Assembly (NCBI GenBank): GCA_023410475.1
Contig: JAEYPS010000025.1
Coordinates: 1-64,000, forward strand
Direction of reading: 5' to 3'
From: Bacillota bacterium
Lineage (GTDB): Bacteria; Bacillota; Clostridia; Christensenellales; SZUA-584
Length of the DNA: 64,000 bases
This document shows, piece by piece, positions 33,022-41,489 of this stretch. Positions within the stretch are counted from its first letter, which is position 1; the number at the start of each line of letters is the position of its first letter. The position numbers and the translations under genes were made by a program. The notes beneath the pieces are model-generated. The model did not search any database. It saw only the letters and a program-made list of their open reading frames with translations, and was not told the origin of the DNA.

Positions 33022-34215
33022 ATGAAGGATTTCGGCGGAATCACATATCCAAAAGGATTCACCGCAGCGGGAGTCGCGTGCGGCATCAAGAAAAACGCAG
33101 ATAAAGACCTTGCGGTAATAAAATGCGAAGCGCAGGCAAACGCAGCCGGTATATTCACGCGCAATGTCGTTAAAGGCCATTCGCTTCAGCTGGCGCAAAA
33201 AAACCTCGAAGACGGCAAAGCGCAGCTTGTTATCATCAACGCCGGAAACGCTAACGCCTGCCTCGCCGGGCGGGGCGAGCGCGACGCTTTGCTTATGGCG
33301 TCTCTGGCGGCAAACAGATTCGGCTGCCTGCCCGGGGACGTGCTTACCGCCTCCACAGGCGTTATAGGAATGCCTATGCCTATGGATAAGATAGAGTCTG
33401 GCATAAACGCGGCGCAGCTTTCCCGGGAGGGCGGGCATGATGCCGCTCTGGCTATAATGACCACCGACACTGCGGTAAAGGAAGTACAAGAGAGCGTTAT
33501 CATCGACGGCACCGAGGTGCGTATAGGCGGTATGGCGAAGGGCTCTGGCATGATACACCCCGATATGGCTACGATGATAGCCGTTATTACCACCGACGCT
33601 AATATATCGCACTCAGCACTCAAAGCAGCTTTGAAAACGGCAGCCGATAAGTCTTTCAACAGAATTTCAGTTGACGGGGACACGAGCGTGTGCGACAAAA
33701 CGCTTATCATGGCTTCGGGCCTCGCGGGAAACGAGGTAATAACCGAAGGAACCAAGGAGTACGCTTTGTTCCTCGGTGTGCTCGAAACGCTGTGCGTGAG
33801 GCTTTCCAAAATGCTTGCGGCGGACGGCGAAGGCGCTACAAAACTTTTGACCGTATGCGTCAGAGGCGCGAAGAGCGGCAAAGACGCTCATCTTATAGCC
33901 TCAGCTATAGCGAGATCGCCTCTATGCAAAACGGCGGCGTTCGGCAACGACGCTAACTGGGGCAGGCTGCTTACAGCTGCCGGTTATTCAGGAGCGGATT
34001 TCGATCCTGAAAAGGTCAATATCTATATAGGTGACGTTCAGGTGTGCAGGGACGGCGGAGGGCTCGCGTTCGACGAGAAGCAGGCTCTCGAGGCGCTCAA
34101 ACGCGAAGAAGTCACATATACGCTTGAGTTTGGCGACGGGGACGCCTGCGATACTATTTGGACATGCGATCTTTCTTTCGACTACGTGAAGATAAACGCC
34201 AGCTACCGCACATGA
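33022..34215 (+). CDS. argJ: Bifunctional ornithine acetyltransferase/N-acetylglutamate synthase
   Basis: A 397-residue enzyme that transfers the acetyl group from N-acetylornithine to glutamate in the cyclic arginine pathway. The self-cleavage site is in GSGMIHPDMATM, with Thr184 as the new N-terminal nucleophile. Other family features are VINAGNANACLAGRGE, ASTGVIGMPMPMDKI and FGNDANWGRLL. Length is normal. No other arg gene is near. The ribosome site (AAAGG) is weak. Whether it accepts acetyl-CoA as well cannot be told from sequence. Confidence 0.96.
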   Translation: MKDFGGITYPKGFTAAGVACGIKKNADKDLAVIKCEAQANAAGIFTRNVVKGHSLQLAQKNLEDGKAQLVIINAGNANACLAGRGERDALLMASLAANRFGCLPGDVLTASTGVIGMPMPMDKIESGINAAQLSREGGHDAALAIMTTDTAVKEVQESVIIDGTEVRIGGMAKGSGMIHPDMATMIAVITTDANISHSALKAALKTAADKSFNRISVDGDTSVCDKTLIMASGLAGNEVITEGTKEYALFLGVLETLCVRLSKMLAADGEGATKLLTVCVRGAKSGKDAHLIASAIARSPLCKTAAFGNDANWGRLLTAAGYSGADFDPEKVNIYIGDVQVCRDGGGLAFDEKQALEALKREEVTYTLEFGDGDACDTIWTCDLSFDYVKINASYRT

Positions 34216-34244
34216 ATGCTATCATAACATAAGCTGAACCATAT

Positions 34245-34269
34245 AAAAAAGAGCATAAAGCTCTTTTTT
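34245..34269. terminator. Bidirectional terminator after argJ
   Basis: AAAAAAGAGC-ATAAA-GCTCTTTTTT inverted repeat (34245-34254 and 34260-34269), serving argJ and the converging membrane-protein gene. Confidence 0.88.
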
Positions 34270-34291
34270 TGTTGTTTTATAACTGCGCTTA

Positions 34292-35023
34292 TCAATAGCC
34301 GCTGTCGGCCATAGTGTCGTCGTCGGAAAACAAATCGTCCTCGGCTTTCTTAATTACAGGCTTTTTCTTAAACCTGAAGCCTGCGTCATCGCCCGGCTTG
34401 CCGGGGAGCACGCACGACGAAGACGTCGCCGCGAACTGTACGAGTATACCAGAAAGCGCAAAGCCAGCCGATATGCCCGCTATGAAGACGGCATTTGCGG
34501 ACAGGAAATTTGAAAGAGCCGCTAATACGCCGCCCGCAAGATAGATTGCGTCCACCCCCTGAATATAGGTATAAAGCCCGGCAAACGCGGCTACGCACGC
34601 CCCGAACAGAGACGTAAACACAACAACCGCCGCCTTCTGATAAGATACCGTCAATATTCCGCTTACAACGCATACAGTCATGCACGCCGGATAAATATAC
34701 GGTATGCCCTGCAGCCCGAGTGCGCTTACGACGTACAGCAGGAACAGCGCGCTTCCGAGTATACCGGTAAAGAACCCCGCCGCGCGTTTGAAAAAGAACA
34801 GAAGCACATAGACGGCAACGCCGCTCCCCGCGAAAAACAGCCATGTCTCAAACGTGTCGAGCCTCAGCATATCGTAGACGTAGATATACAGCAATCCCTC
34901 GACCACTATAAGGCCGCACAGCGGAAAAAGCAGCCTCGCGAGCTTGTACCCGAAAAAGCAGAACACAAGCCCCAACAATACAGCTGCGCTACCGCATATC
35001 AGCAAAACAACAGACATATCCAT
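34292..35023 (-). CDS. Multi-pass membrane protein, DUF4203/TM198-like (second of a pair)
   Basis: A 243-residue protein with about seven hydrophobic helices, starting VVLLICGSAAVLLGLVFCFFG, and a polar acidic C-terminal tail (AEDDLFSDDDTMADSG) preceded by a basic patch. The FCFFGYKLARLLF segment is shared with the preceding gene (FCFFGNRWLKAIL), so the two are tandem paralogues. Family function is unknown. It starts 11 bases after its paralogue's stop. Confidence 0.65.
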   Translation of the reverse strand: MDMSVVLLICGSAAVLLGLVFCFFGYKLARLLFPLCGLIVVEGLLYIYVYDMLRLDTFETWLFFAGSGVAVYVLLFFFKRAAGFFTGILGSALFLLYVVSALGLQGIPYIYPACMTVCVVSGILTVSYQKAAVVVFTSLFGACVAAFAGLYTYIQGVDAIYLAGGVLAALSNFLSANAVFIAGISAGFALSGILVQFAATSSSCVLPGKPGDDAGFRFKKKPVIKKAEDDLFSDDDTMADSGY

Positions 35024-35034
35024 TTATTCTCACC

Positions 35035-35658
35035 TCATTTAATACGAAGGTCCTTCTTACTCGTTATATTCAGCTGCACCACGACGCCTATGAAAAACAG
35101 CGCGGCGAGTGACGCCAGATAGATGGTGGATGTATATACTCCGTGCAGCGCCGCACGGTCTTTAAAGAACTCAAGCAGATTAAGCGTGTCCCAGTTTGCG
35201 ACTTTATAGATAGAGGCCCCAAGCAGCGAGGCTCCCATAAACGACGTAAATATCGAAATGAATATGCGCCGCAGGTTGAGCGTAAGCGCGCCGAGGACAG
35301 CGCCGAGTACCAGCACCGAAATATAGACGACCCAATCAAACAGGTCAAGGTTAAAGACATCTATTATAAGCAGGCCGAGCAGCACGCCGCCGCCAAACCC
35401 AATAAGGAAAATACCAAGATACAAAAGCAGTACAAACAGCAGCGCGACGAGCGCGCCCGCGCCGAGGCTGCACAGCAAAAGCTCTACGCCTCCGAGAGAT
35501 GAGAAAACCGATAACAGAGCGTATGAGGATAGAAAACCGGTGATAAATCCGTATATCGCGAGTATCGCCTTGAGCCATCTGTTCCCAAAAAAGCAAAATA
35601 CGGTGCCTGCGGCAATAAAAACGCAAAGCGCAAGTATCTCAAGAATCTTATCGTCCAT
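35035..35658 (-). CDS. Multi-pass membrane protein, DUF4203/TM198-like (first of a pair)
   Basis: A 207-residue protein of about seven hydrophobic helices. The start at 35658 follows AGGAGG; 12 more open codons upstream have no ribosome site. FGGGVLLGLLIIDVFNLDLFDW and LNLRRIFISIFTSFMGASLLG lie in its middle. It is a divergent paralogue of the next gene and probably acts with it in the membrane; no function is known to me. Confidence 0.65.
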   Translation of the reverse strand: MDDKILEILALCVFIAAGTVFCFFGNRWLKAILAIYGFITGFLSSYALLSVFSSLGGVELLLCSLGAGALVALLFVLLLYLGIFLIGFGGGVLLGLLIIDVFNLDLFDWVVYISVLVLGAVLGALTLNLRRIFISIFTSFMGASLLGASIYKVANWDTLNLLEFFKDRAALHGVYTSTIYLASLAALFFIGVVVQLNITSKKDLRIK

Positions 35659-35746
35659 AACCAATCCTCCTTTTAGCATTGTATCACAGAGCATAAAAAA
35701 AAGCAGTATTATAATATTGATTAGCTATATCAAAATAGAGCTTTGA

Positions 35747-36238
35747 TCAGACGAGCAGATGCATGCCTGCGAATACTGCGTCGTTGTGGCCAAGATAGTT
35801 TTTTTCTCTTACGCTTCTCTCAGATGAGCCGAGCCTCTTTGCTATATCCGCCACGGTATCTCCCGGGCGGACGCAGTACAACACTCCCGACAGCAGCGGG
35901 ATATTCAGTCTGTCGCCCGGACGTATGGCGGCGGGGTCGCTTATGCCGTTCGCCCTGAGTATTATATGCATAGTAAGTCCATACGTCTTCGCTATGCCGT
36001 ACAGCGTGTCGGAAGGCTTGATGGTATACGCTTCGTAATGCACGGACTGTCGTTGCTCATGGCCGCACCTGTTGCAGTAGCATTTCTTGGGTATTTTGAC
36101 CTCACGGCACAGGAATAAGTCTTGCGGGCAGGCAAACGAATTCGCCCGCATTATCATGCAGACGGGAATATGATAGATAGCGCTCAGCGTTTCGAGCCTG
36201 TCGGTCCGCCTCATTCTGTGTACCGTCTGCAACTCCAT
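35747..36238 (-). CDS. Triple LysM domain protein without a signal peptide
   Basis: 163 residues. The two clear LysM domains are YTIKPSDTLYGIAKTYGL (from about residue 72) and YCVRPGDTVADIAKRLGS (near the end); the first 50 residues (HRMRRTDRLETLSAIYHIP) look like a third, degenerate copy. Between copies 1 and 2 lies a CYCNRCGH cysteine/histidine cluster. LysM binds N-acetylglucosamine polymers. The lack of a signal peptide recalls SafA-type spore coat proteins assembled from the mother cell, which is a guess. Monocistronic, with a GGGAG ribosome site. Confidence 0.75.
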   Translation of the reverse strand: MELQTVHRMRRTDRLETLSAIYHIPVCMIMRANSFACPQDLFLCREVKIPKKCYCNRCGHEQRQSVHYEAYTIKPSDTLYGIAKTYGLTMHIILRANGISDPAAIRPGDRLNIPLLSGVLYCVRPGDTVADIAKRLGSSERSVREKNYLGHNDAVFAGMHLLV

Positions 36239-36290
36239 GAATTATGCTCCCGCAAAAAGCTTCAGTAAAGCATATGCGCCGATACGGCGG

Positions 36291-37439
36291 TTATATGAGC
36301 GACAGTATGAAATCCCTGCAATCATTGAGCGGTATATCGACCGGGTTTTTGCTCATTGACGAGCCCATTGAGGCTTCGGCAAGCTTGTCCGCCATATCGG
36401 TTGTAACGCCCAGCTCACTCAGCTTTGACGGCAGCCCGAGATATCCGCAAAGCTCGCCTACCGCGTCCGCGAGAGCGAGAGACGCGTGTTTGCCGTCCGC
36501 GAACCGTTTGCCAAAAAAAGCCTCGGATATATCGGCATATTTCGTAACGCCGTGCTCTGTGTTGTATCTCATGACGTGAGGCAGCAGCATGCCGCAGGCG
36601 ATGCCGTGAGGCGTCCCCAAAAGCGCTCCTAGCCCCGCGCCTATGCCGTGCGCAGCGCCAAGCCCGGCGTTAGCGAGGCACATCCCGCTCACGAGCGACG
36701 CGAGCGCCATAGTCTCCCTGGCGTCCATATCGCCGCCGTCGTTATACGCCCTCTTTATTGCCCTCATCGCAAGAGGAGTATGATAGAGCGACATCGCTCC
36801 GCAAAAATCGTTCGCCTGCTTTGCCGTATGGCTCTCTATGAGCTGGCATATGGCGTCCATGCCCGATGCTGCCGTAACGCTCTTCGGGGCCGACGCTGTA
36901 AGCTCGGGATCGAGCAGCGCGAGCCTGGGCAGCAGCCTGTCGTCGCGTATGCTCTTTTTAAAGCCCTCTTCGCGCGACATTATAACGGCATTCTTCGTGG
37001 CTTCCGTACCCGTGCCCGACGTCGTGGGCAGTGCGACAAGCGGCAGAGGGTCGTTTATTATCTTTGCCGTACCCACGCCCTCGAGATAGTCGCGTATGCT
37101 TCCTCCGTTCGTTATGACCGCCGAAGCTGCTTTGGCTGTGTCCACAGCGCTGCCGCCGCCAATGCCTATAACAGCGTCCGCACCGGCGTCTTTTCCTGCC
37201 TTGACTGCGGCGTCCACGGCCCCGACTGTGGGCTCTCCCGCCGCTCTGTCAAAAAAGGCGCAATCTATGCCCTGTTGCTTTAATCCTTCAGCAAGTTCGT
37301 CCAATACGCCCGACGCTTTTACGCTTCCGCCAGCTACGATAAGAAACCGCCGCCCAATCCCGGCGCACAGCTCGGGCAGCTTTTTTGCCGCTCTCCTGCC
37401 GAACACTATCCTTCCCGCACAAGAAAACTCGAATCCCAT
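36291..37439 (-). CDS. Iron-containing alcohol dehydrogenase family protein
   Basis: A 382-residue group III dehydrogenase. The NAD(P)-binding loop is IGIGGGSAVDTAKA, followed by ALPTTSGTGTEAT. Metal ligands are the Asp and His of SGMDAICQLIESH and the two His of HGIGAGLGALLGTPHG. The substrate (ethanol, butanol or a propanediol-type alcohol) is unknown. The ATG at 37439 comes one base after the stop of the upstream mutase gene (TGATATG), so it is translated as part of that operon. Confidence 0.9.
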   Translation of the reverse strand: MGFEFSCAGRIVFGRRAAKKLPELCAGIGRRFLIVAGGSVKASGVLDELAEGLKQQGIDCAFFDRAAGEPTVGAVDAAVKAGKDAGADAVIGIGGGSAVDTAKAASAVITNGGSIRDYLEGVGTAKIINDPLPLVALPTTSGTGTEATKNAVIMSREEGFKKSIRDDRLLPRLALLDPELTASAPKSVTAASGMDAICQLIESHTAKQANDFCGAMSLYHTPLAMRAIKRAYNDGGDMDARETMALASLVSGMCLANAGLGAAHGIGAGLGALLGTPHGIACGMLLPHVMRYNTEHGVTKYADISEAFFGKRFADGKHASLALADAVGELCGYLGLPSKLSELGVTTDMADKLAEASMGSSMSKNPVDIPLNDCRDFILSLI

Positions 37440-37440
37440 A

Positions 37441-38595
37441 TCAACCCCCGTTTTGCAGGGCCACAAGCTCTTTGGCGGTCACACTCAGCCCCGTATTGCT
37501 ACAATGCTGCTCGGTGAACCTGCCAGCAATGCCATCCGAGCCATGCCCCAACAGCATGAACGGGGCGGGCTCTGCGCCGTGCCCTCCGCTGTCCGAGAAC
37601 GTATAATGGTCTGACGCTATAAAAGCGCTGTAAGGCTCCTCCACTTCCTCAAAGAAAGGACGTATGAAGTGCTCTTCTATCTCGGATATTGCCTTTGTTT
37701 TTTCAATCGGATTAAGCTCGTGCGAAAGGTCGTCGAGCTTTTGTATGTGTATATAAGCGTAGTCATAGTCTCGGACGGCAGCGAGAGCGTTCTTAGTTTT
37801 GTCTTTAAGGAACTCTGTGAAGCCTTTGTCTTCACCGGTCGTTATGCACTGCGTTTTTGTCAGCGCCGCGATGCCCTGCATAAGCGACGTCTCCGCAAGC
37901 ACGATTCTTTTCTCCCCAGTCTTCTCTTTGAATTCAGGCGCGTATGACGCCCCCCAGAACCAAACGGCGTTCGCTTTTGTGTCGTTGTCTTCTTTCAATG
38001 CTTTATATGCTTTTTTCATCAGCTCGAAATATTGCCCCATCACCGCGCCGCCTTTAGTGTAATCCGAAACTGTTCCGCCTATCATGTCGTGAGCGGGCAT
38101 GAACTCAAGCTGCTCCGCTATCTGCGCCGCGCCTTCAACGATGAGTATATTGCGGAACGTGCCTATGTTGACGAGCCTGAACGGCGGCTCGAAGACTTCT
38201 TTATTGAGCATGTCGGTCAGCGGACCAGACTCGGCGCTCGTTACTCCGTGAGCGTCGTAGCTTTGCATTACGCTCGTCTCATATTCATCTCCACTCAGAG
38301 TAACGAAGTTGCACCTGATATACAGGTCGTCCTGCTTTATCGGTATACCGGCGCCGGCTGCCTCAATAACGGCGCGGCCTTTGTAAAGCGCGGGGTCGTA
38401 TCCGAGAAGCCCGAGGTTCGCGACAGCGCTTCCCACCTCGAGCCCCGGTGGAATCGTCAGCACCGTTCCGGCCTTCGATGACCCGAACAGATTGTCTAGC
38501 CCCGGCGTCACCGCCGCTTCCATAGGCGTCCTGCCGCCCAAAGCGCTTTGCGGCCTGTCCGCTATCCCGTCCAATAATATCGTAAAGCGTTTCAT
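37441..38595 (-). CDS. apgM: Archaeal-type 2,3-bisphosphoglycerate-independent phosphoglycerate mutase-like protein
   Basis: A 384-residue alkaline-phosphatase-superfamily enzyme. Features: LLDGIADRPQSALGGRTPME at the N-terminus (metal-binding Asp), GLEVGSAVANLGLLGYDP with the candidate Ser nucleophile, KGRAVIEAAGAGI, and ASDHYTFSDSGGHG near the C-terminus (metal ligands). The family interconverts 2- and 3-phosphoglycerate; relatives are also annotated as homoserine kinase-like. The start at 38595 follows AAGGAG and overlaps the DUF362 gene stop by 4 bases (ATGA). Confidence 0.88.
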   Translation of the reverse strand: MKRFTILLDGIADRPQSALGGRTPMEAAVTPGLDNLFGSSKAGTVLTIPPGLEVGSAVANLGLLGYDPALYKGRAVIEAAGAGIPIKQDDLYIRCNFVTLSGDEYETSVMQSYDAHGVTSAESGPLTDMLNKEVFEPPFRLVNIGTFRNILIVEGAAQIAEQLEFMPAHDMIGGTVSDYTKGGAVMGQYFELMKKAYKALKEDNDTKANAVWFWGASYAPEFKEKTGEKRIVLAETSLMQGIAALTKTQCITTGEDKGFTEFLKDKTKNALAAVRDYDYAYIHIQKLDDLSHELNPIEKTKAISEIEEHFIRPFFEEVEEPYSAFIASDHYTFSDSGGHGAEPAPFMLLGHGSDGIAGRFTEQHCSNTGLSVTAKELVALQNGG

Positions 38596-39674
38596 GCATT
38601 TCTCCTTATCGCTGTTAGTTCTTGTTTTATATCCTGCGCGCTCGGCGGGCAACCCTTTATACAGCGGGCAAACCCAGCGGTGCAGTCCCCGCTGCCGATT
38701 TCGCCGCTCTTCCCTTTAAAGCCCTGCCCTACGCAGACTTTCGTGTCCCCAAGGTCGTGCTGCTCCCCAAGTTGCATAAGCGCGCTCAGCAGATTGGCGT
38801 AGCAAGCGCTGCACGCGTCGCGCTCTTCGATGTGAGCTTTTGCGGTCTCCATGTCGTCGGACTTGACACTCTGTATCTGCTGTCTATCGCCGCTTATATT
38901 TATGATCTCGGCTTTGTCAACGTCGGCGCTGCCGACACCCGCTTGCTCCGCGAGCGCTATATATTCTATATCATACGGACTATATCCTAAAAGCCCCGCG
39001 GCGTACGCGTCCACAAGCACGTTGTCTATCCCTGCTATCATAACGTCCATGCGCCTTGGGTTTCCGCCCTCCTCGAAGCCGGGGTCGGTGTATATACCGT
39101 CCGCTATGGTGAGCGCCGGGCGCAGCATCGCGCCGAGGCAGGCTATCGGCTTGTGCAGCCCCATGGAATGGAATCGCCTCTTTTCCCCGTCTGGTATTAG
39201 CCCTTTTAAGTTCTTCAGCGCGCACGTCACCTTCGTCTGGCAGTGCCCTTTTATAAGAGGCAGGTTTATAATACAATCCGCCTCGAGCGCGCGCTTTGAT
39301 ATCTCTGTCTTAAACCCGCCGAACTCGCGCGGCTCATACTTATCTTTTTTTACATCGACTAGCTCAACGCCGTACTTTTTTGACAGTTCCTCATAGCCGC
39401 ATACGCGAAACGCTCGCGCTGTGTCGCACCCGAGCCACGAGCTCTCTACTATGCTTACGTTTTTGAACCCGCGCTCAAAAAAATATTCTATGCAGGCCTC
39501 GCACACCGCGGGGTTTGTAGTCGCTCCGCTCTTCCAGCCCTTTGCCACGACAAGGTTTGGCTTAAGAACAATCTTCGCTTCCTTACTGATTCCCGCCTCA
39601 GGCTGCGCCGACTCAAGAAGGAGCCTCGCCATCTCTTTGGCGTCGCTTCCGTTTGCTATGTACAATCTTCTCAT
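38592..39674 (-). CDS. DUF362 domain protein with C-terminal cysteine cluster
   Basis: A 360-residue cytoplasmic protein. DUF362 signatures: IVLKPNLVVAKGWKSGATT, INLPLIKGHCQTKVTCALKN and a later MDVMIAGIDNVLVDAYAAGLLG. The last 80 residues carry CSAC and a CTAGFARCIKGCPPSA segment that resembles half of a bacterial ferredoxin, so an iron-sulfur cluster is plausible. Function of the family is unsettled. It is the first gene of a three-gene overlapping operon with apgM and the iron-type dehydrogenase. The start at 39674 is the first ATG at the family N-terminus. Confidence 0.85.
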   Translation of the reverse strand: MRRLYIANGSDAKEMARLLLESAQPEAGISKEAKIVLKPNLVVAKGWKSGATTNPAVCEACIEYFFERGFKNVSIVESSWLGCDTARAFRVCGYEELSKKYGVELVDVKKDKYEPREFGGFKTEISKRALEADCIINLPLIKGHCQTKVTCALKNLKGLIPDGEKRRFHSMGLHKPIACLGAMLRPALTIADGIYTDPGFEEGGNPRRMDVMIAGIDNVLVDAYAAGLLGYSPYDIEYIALAEQAGVGSADVDKAEIINISGDRQQIQSVKSDDMETAKAHIEERDACSACYANLLSALMQLGEQHDLGDTKVCVGQGFKGKSGEIGSGDCTAGFARCIKGCPPSAQDIKQELTAIRRNA

Positions 39675-39744
39675 GTCTTTCCCTTTCTCTGGCATTATAG
39701 CACGAAACGCACCGCTGAATGAATAAAAAATCCGTCCGAATGCA

Positions 39745-39773
39745 ACAAAAAAGCGCCTGTACACATAAGCGCC
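39745..39773 (-). terminator. Possible terminator of the regulatory-like beta-domain gene
   Basis: Two GGCGCT words on the minus strand (complements of 39768-39773 and 39752-39757) can pair with terminal G-U wobbles, followed by TTTTTTG. The stem is short. Confidence 0.45.
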
Positions 39774-39789
39774 TTTGCCTGCCCCAACT

Positions 39790-40113
39790 CTAATCTTTCT
39801 TCTTCCTCGGCCTTACCGTCATCTCGCGCAGAGTAACGCCGTTTACGTATACCTTCACTACATAGTTGTTATCCGAGTATAGCGGACCGAATATAAACTC
39901 CCCTCCTTCGTCGGTAAACGTGTGGGATACGGCAACGCTCTTTTTCTCATCGCTTAAAAACAGGCGAACGACTGCGTCCTTTACCTTTTTGCCGTCGCTA
40001 TCGTAAACCGTTCCGTGCAGTATGCTCCTTTGTTCTTCAGGTATGGTAACGACGGCTTCTATCCTCTCGTTTTTACCGGGCGTGAACGCGAACCTCATGG
40101 GATACAGCGGCAT
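39790..40113 (-). CDS. Small carboxypeptidase-regulatory-like beta-sandwich protein
   Basis: A 107-residue protein: RSILHGTVYDSDGKKVKDAV, then SHTFTDEGGEFIFGPLYSDN and YVVKVYVNGVTLREMTVRP. This is the transthyretin-like fold of carboxypeptidase regulatory domains, here as a stand-alone unit without signal peptide. The start is put at 40113 because GGGAG lies 8 bases upstream; an earlier ATG adds five residues. Function unknown. A structural or spore-surface role would be speculative. Confidence 0.65.
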   Translation of the reverse strand: MPLYPMRFAFTPGKNERIEAVVTIPEEQRSILHGTVYDSDGKKVKDAVVRLFLSDEKKSVAVSHTFTDEGGEFIFGPLYSDNNYVVKVYVNGVTLREMTVRPRKKKD

Positions 40114-40207
40114 AAAATTATCTCCCAAGCTATTATTATGTTAAAATATATTCTTTGCTTAACATGATAATGTATCAGGGCGCAAGTTATGCTATAATGT
40201 ATAAATT

Positions 40208-40906
40208 ATGAAAGAGCATAAGAATAGAATAAGAGCTGTATTAAAGACAGTAATAGTGTTGGGGGCGCTGGCCGCTGCCGCTGCCGCGGCGTTTTTCATC
40301 ATCAACTGCGTTGTCATAGGCGCAGCGGAGCCTTATGTTTACGCCATAGATGAGACAGAAAGCCTTGAGAAGGCGGACTGCGTGCTCGTTTTGGGCGCGC
40401 TAGTCTACAGCGAAGACAGGCTGTCGCTCGTGCTTAAAGACAGGGTGGACTACGCCATAAAGATCTATGAAGCGGGCAAAGCGGACAAGCTGCTGTTTTC
40501 GGGAGACCACGGGCAGACGGATTACGACGAAGTAAACGCGATGATGGACTACGCCGTCTCAAAGGGCGTGCCCAAAGAGGACATATTCCTCGACCACGCG
40601 GGGTTCTCGACGTACGAGAGCATGTGCCGCGCGAGGGACGTGTTTTGCGTCGACAAGCTTATTATAGTGACGCAGAAGTTCCATGTGTCGCGGGCGGTAT
40701 ATATTGCGCGAGGGCTTGGTCTTGACGCGGTCGGGGTCAACTCAGACCCGAGGGTTTACACGAACGCGGCGCGTGACGCCGTAAGGGAAAGCCTCGCCCG
40801 TGTGAAGGATTTCTTTACTGTCAACGTATTTCAGCCCGAGCCGAAGTACCTTGGCGAAACGATACCCATATTCGGTGACAGCGCAGAAACTCACGATAAG
40901 AGTTAA
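40208..40906 (+). CDS. SanA/YdcF-like DUF218 membrane-anchored protein
   Basis: A 232-residue protein with an N-terminal membrane anchor (VLKTVIVLGALAAAAAAAFFI) and an extracytoplasmic DUF218 domain: DCVLVLGALVYSEDRLS, KLLFSGDHGQTDYDEV and IVTQKFHVSRAVYIARGLG. The E. coli homologue SanA is linked to envelope barrier function. A TATAAT box at 40193-40198 is only 9 bases from the ATG and no ribosome site is visible, so the mRNA may be leaderless. It converges with the next gene. Confidence 0.87.
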   Translation: MKEHKNRIRAVLKTVIVLGALAAAAAAAFFIINCVVIGAAEPYVYAIDETESLEKADCVLVLGALVYSEDRLSLVLKDRVDYAIKIYEAGKADKLLFSGDHGQTDYDEVNAMMDYAVSKGVPKEDIFLDHAGFSTYESMCRARDVFCVDKLIIVTQKFHVSRAVYIARGLGLDAVGVNSDPRVYTNAARDAVRESLARVKDFFTVNVFQPEPKYLGETIPIFGDSAETHDKS

Positions 40907-40925
40907 CATCCCAAAGCTTTAGGCT

Positions 40926-41456
40926 TTAACCCTTCATCAAAAAGCGGCGAATGTTGTTGAAATAGTAAGCGGTTACTTTTGTGAACGCGTAGTCGTATAC
41001 CACGAACGCAATCTCGGCGAGAACTATCGCGATCCAGAACTCTTTTACTATCCTCAGCAGGTCCTGCTCTATAACCTGCTTTGCCAGAAGGTACATCAGC
41101 ACGAGCGACGCGTTGAAATAAAGCAGCTTCAGAATATACCTCGCTATCTTATCCTTAACGCGTGTCTGTATGTAGTATTTGCCTATCCCGTAGTGCCCGA
41201 AAAACAGCACATACGGAACGACTCTTATTATATTGGGCATAAGAAGCAGAGACAGCGCGGAAACGACGGCGAACATCAGCCACGAGAGACCTATCTCCTC
41301 TTCGAGCACGAGCCCCATCACGAACACCGAGCTTAAAAAGTAGGCCGCCACCCTCCCGGCGGGCAATATCGACGCGAGGTATAAGAACACCAGCGACATC
41401 GATGCGAACATCGCGGTAAGGCTTATGCGGTGGGCTGTGCGTCTGAATCTGGGCAT
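40926..41456 (-). CDS. Polytopic membrane protein of unknown function
   Basis: A 176-residue protein with about five hydrophobic helices (LTAMFASMSLVFLYLASILPAG, LSWLMFAVVSALSLLLMP, FNASLVLMYLLAKQVI, FWIAIVLAEIAFVVYDYAF) and a basic N-terminus. The layout recalls ECF-type S components or the ytaF/DUF-like small membrane proteins, but I cannot place it. It is the last gene of the DUF5685-J-domain run, about 33 bases after the J-domain gene. Confidence 0.6.
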   Translation of the reverse strand: MPRFRRTAHRISLTAMFASMSLVFLYLASILPAGRVAAYFLSSVFVMGLVLEEEIGLSWLMFAVVSALSLLLMPNIIRVVPYVLFFGHYGIGKYYIQTRVKDKIARYILKLLYFNASLVLMYLLAKQVIEQDLLRIVKEFWIAIVLAEIAFVVYDYAFTKVTAYYFNNIRRFLMKG

Positions 41457-41489
41457 TTTCTAACCTCCAAAAGTAAACCTTTGCCGCCG

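Noticed and set aside
37441..38595. Annotation as homoserine kinase or phosphonopyruvate decarboxylase
   Set aside because: Motifs fit the archaeal-type phosphoglycerate mutase group best, but alternative phosphate substrates cannot be excluded from sequence.
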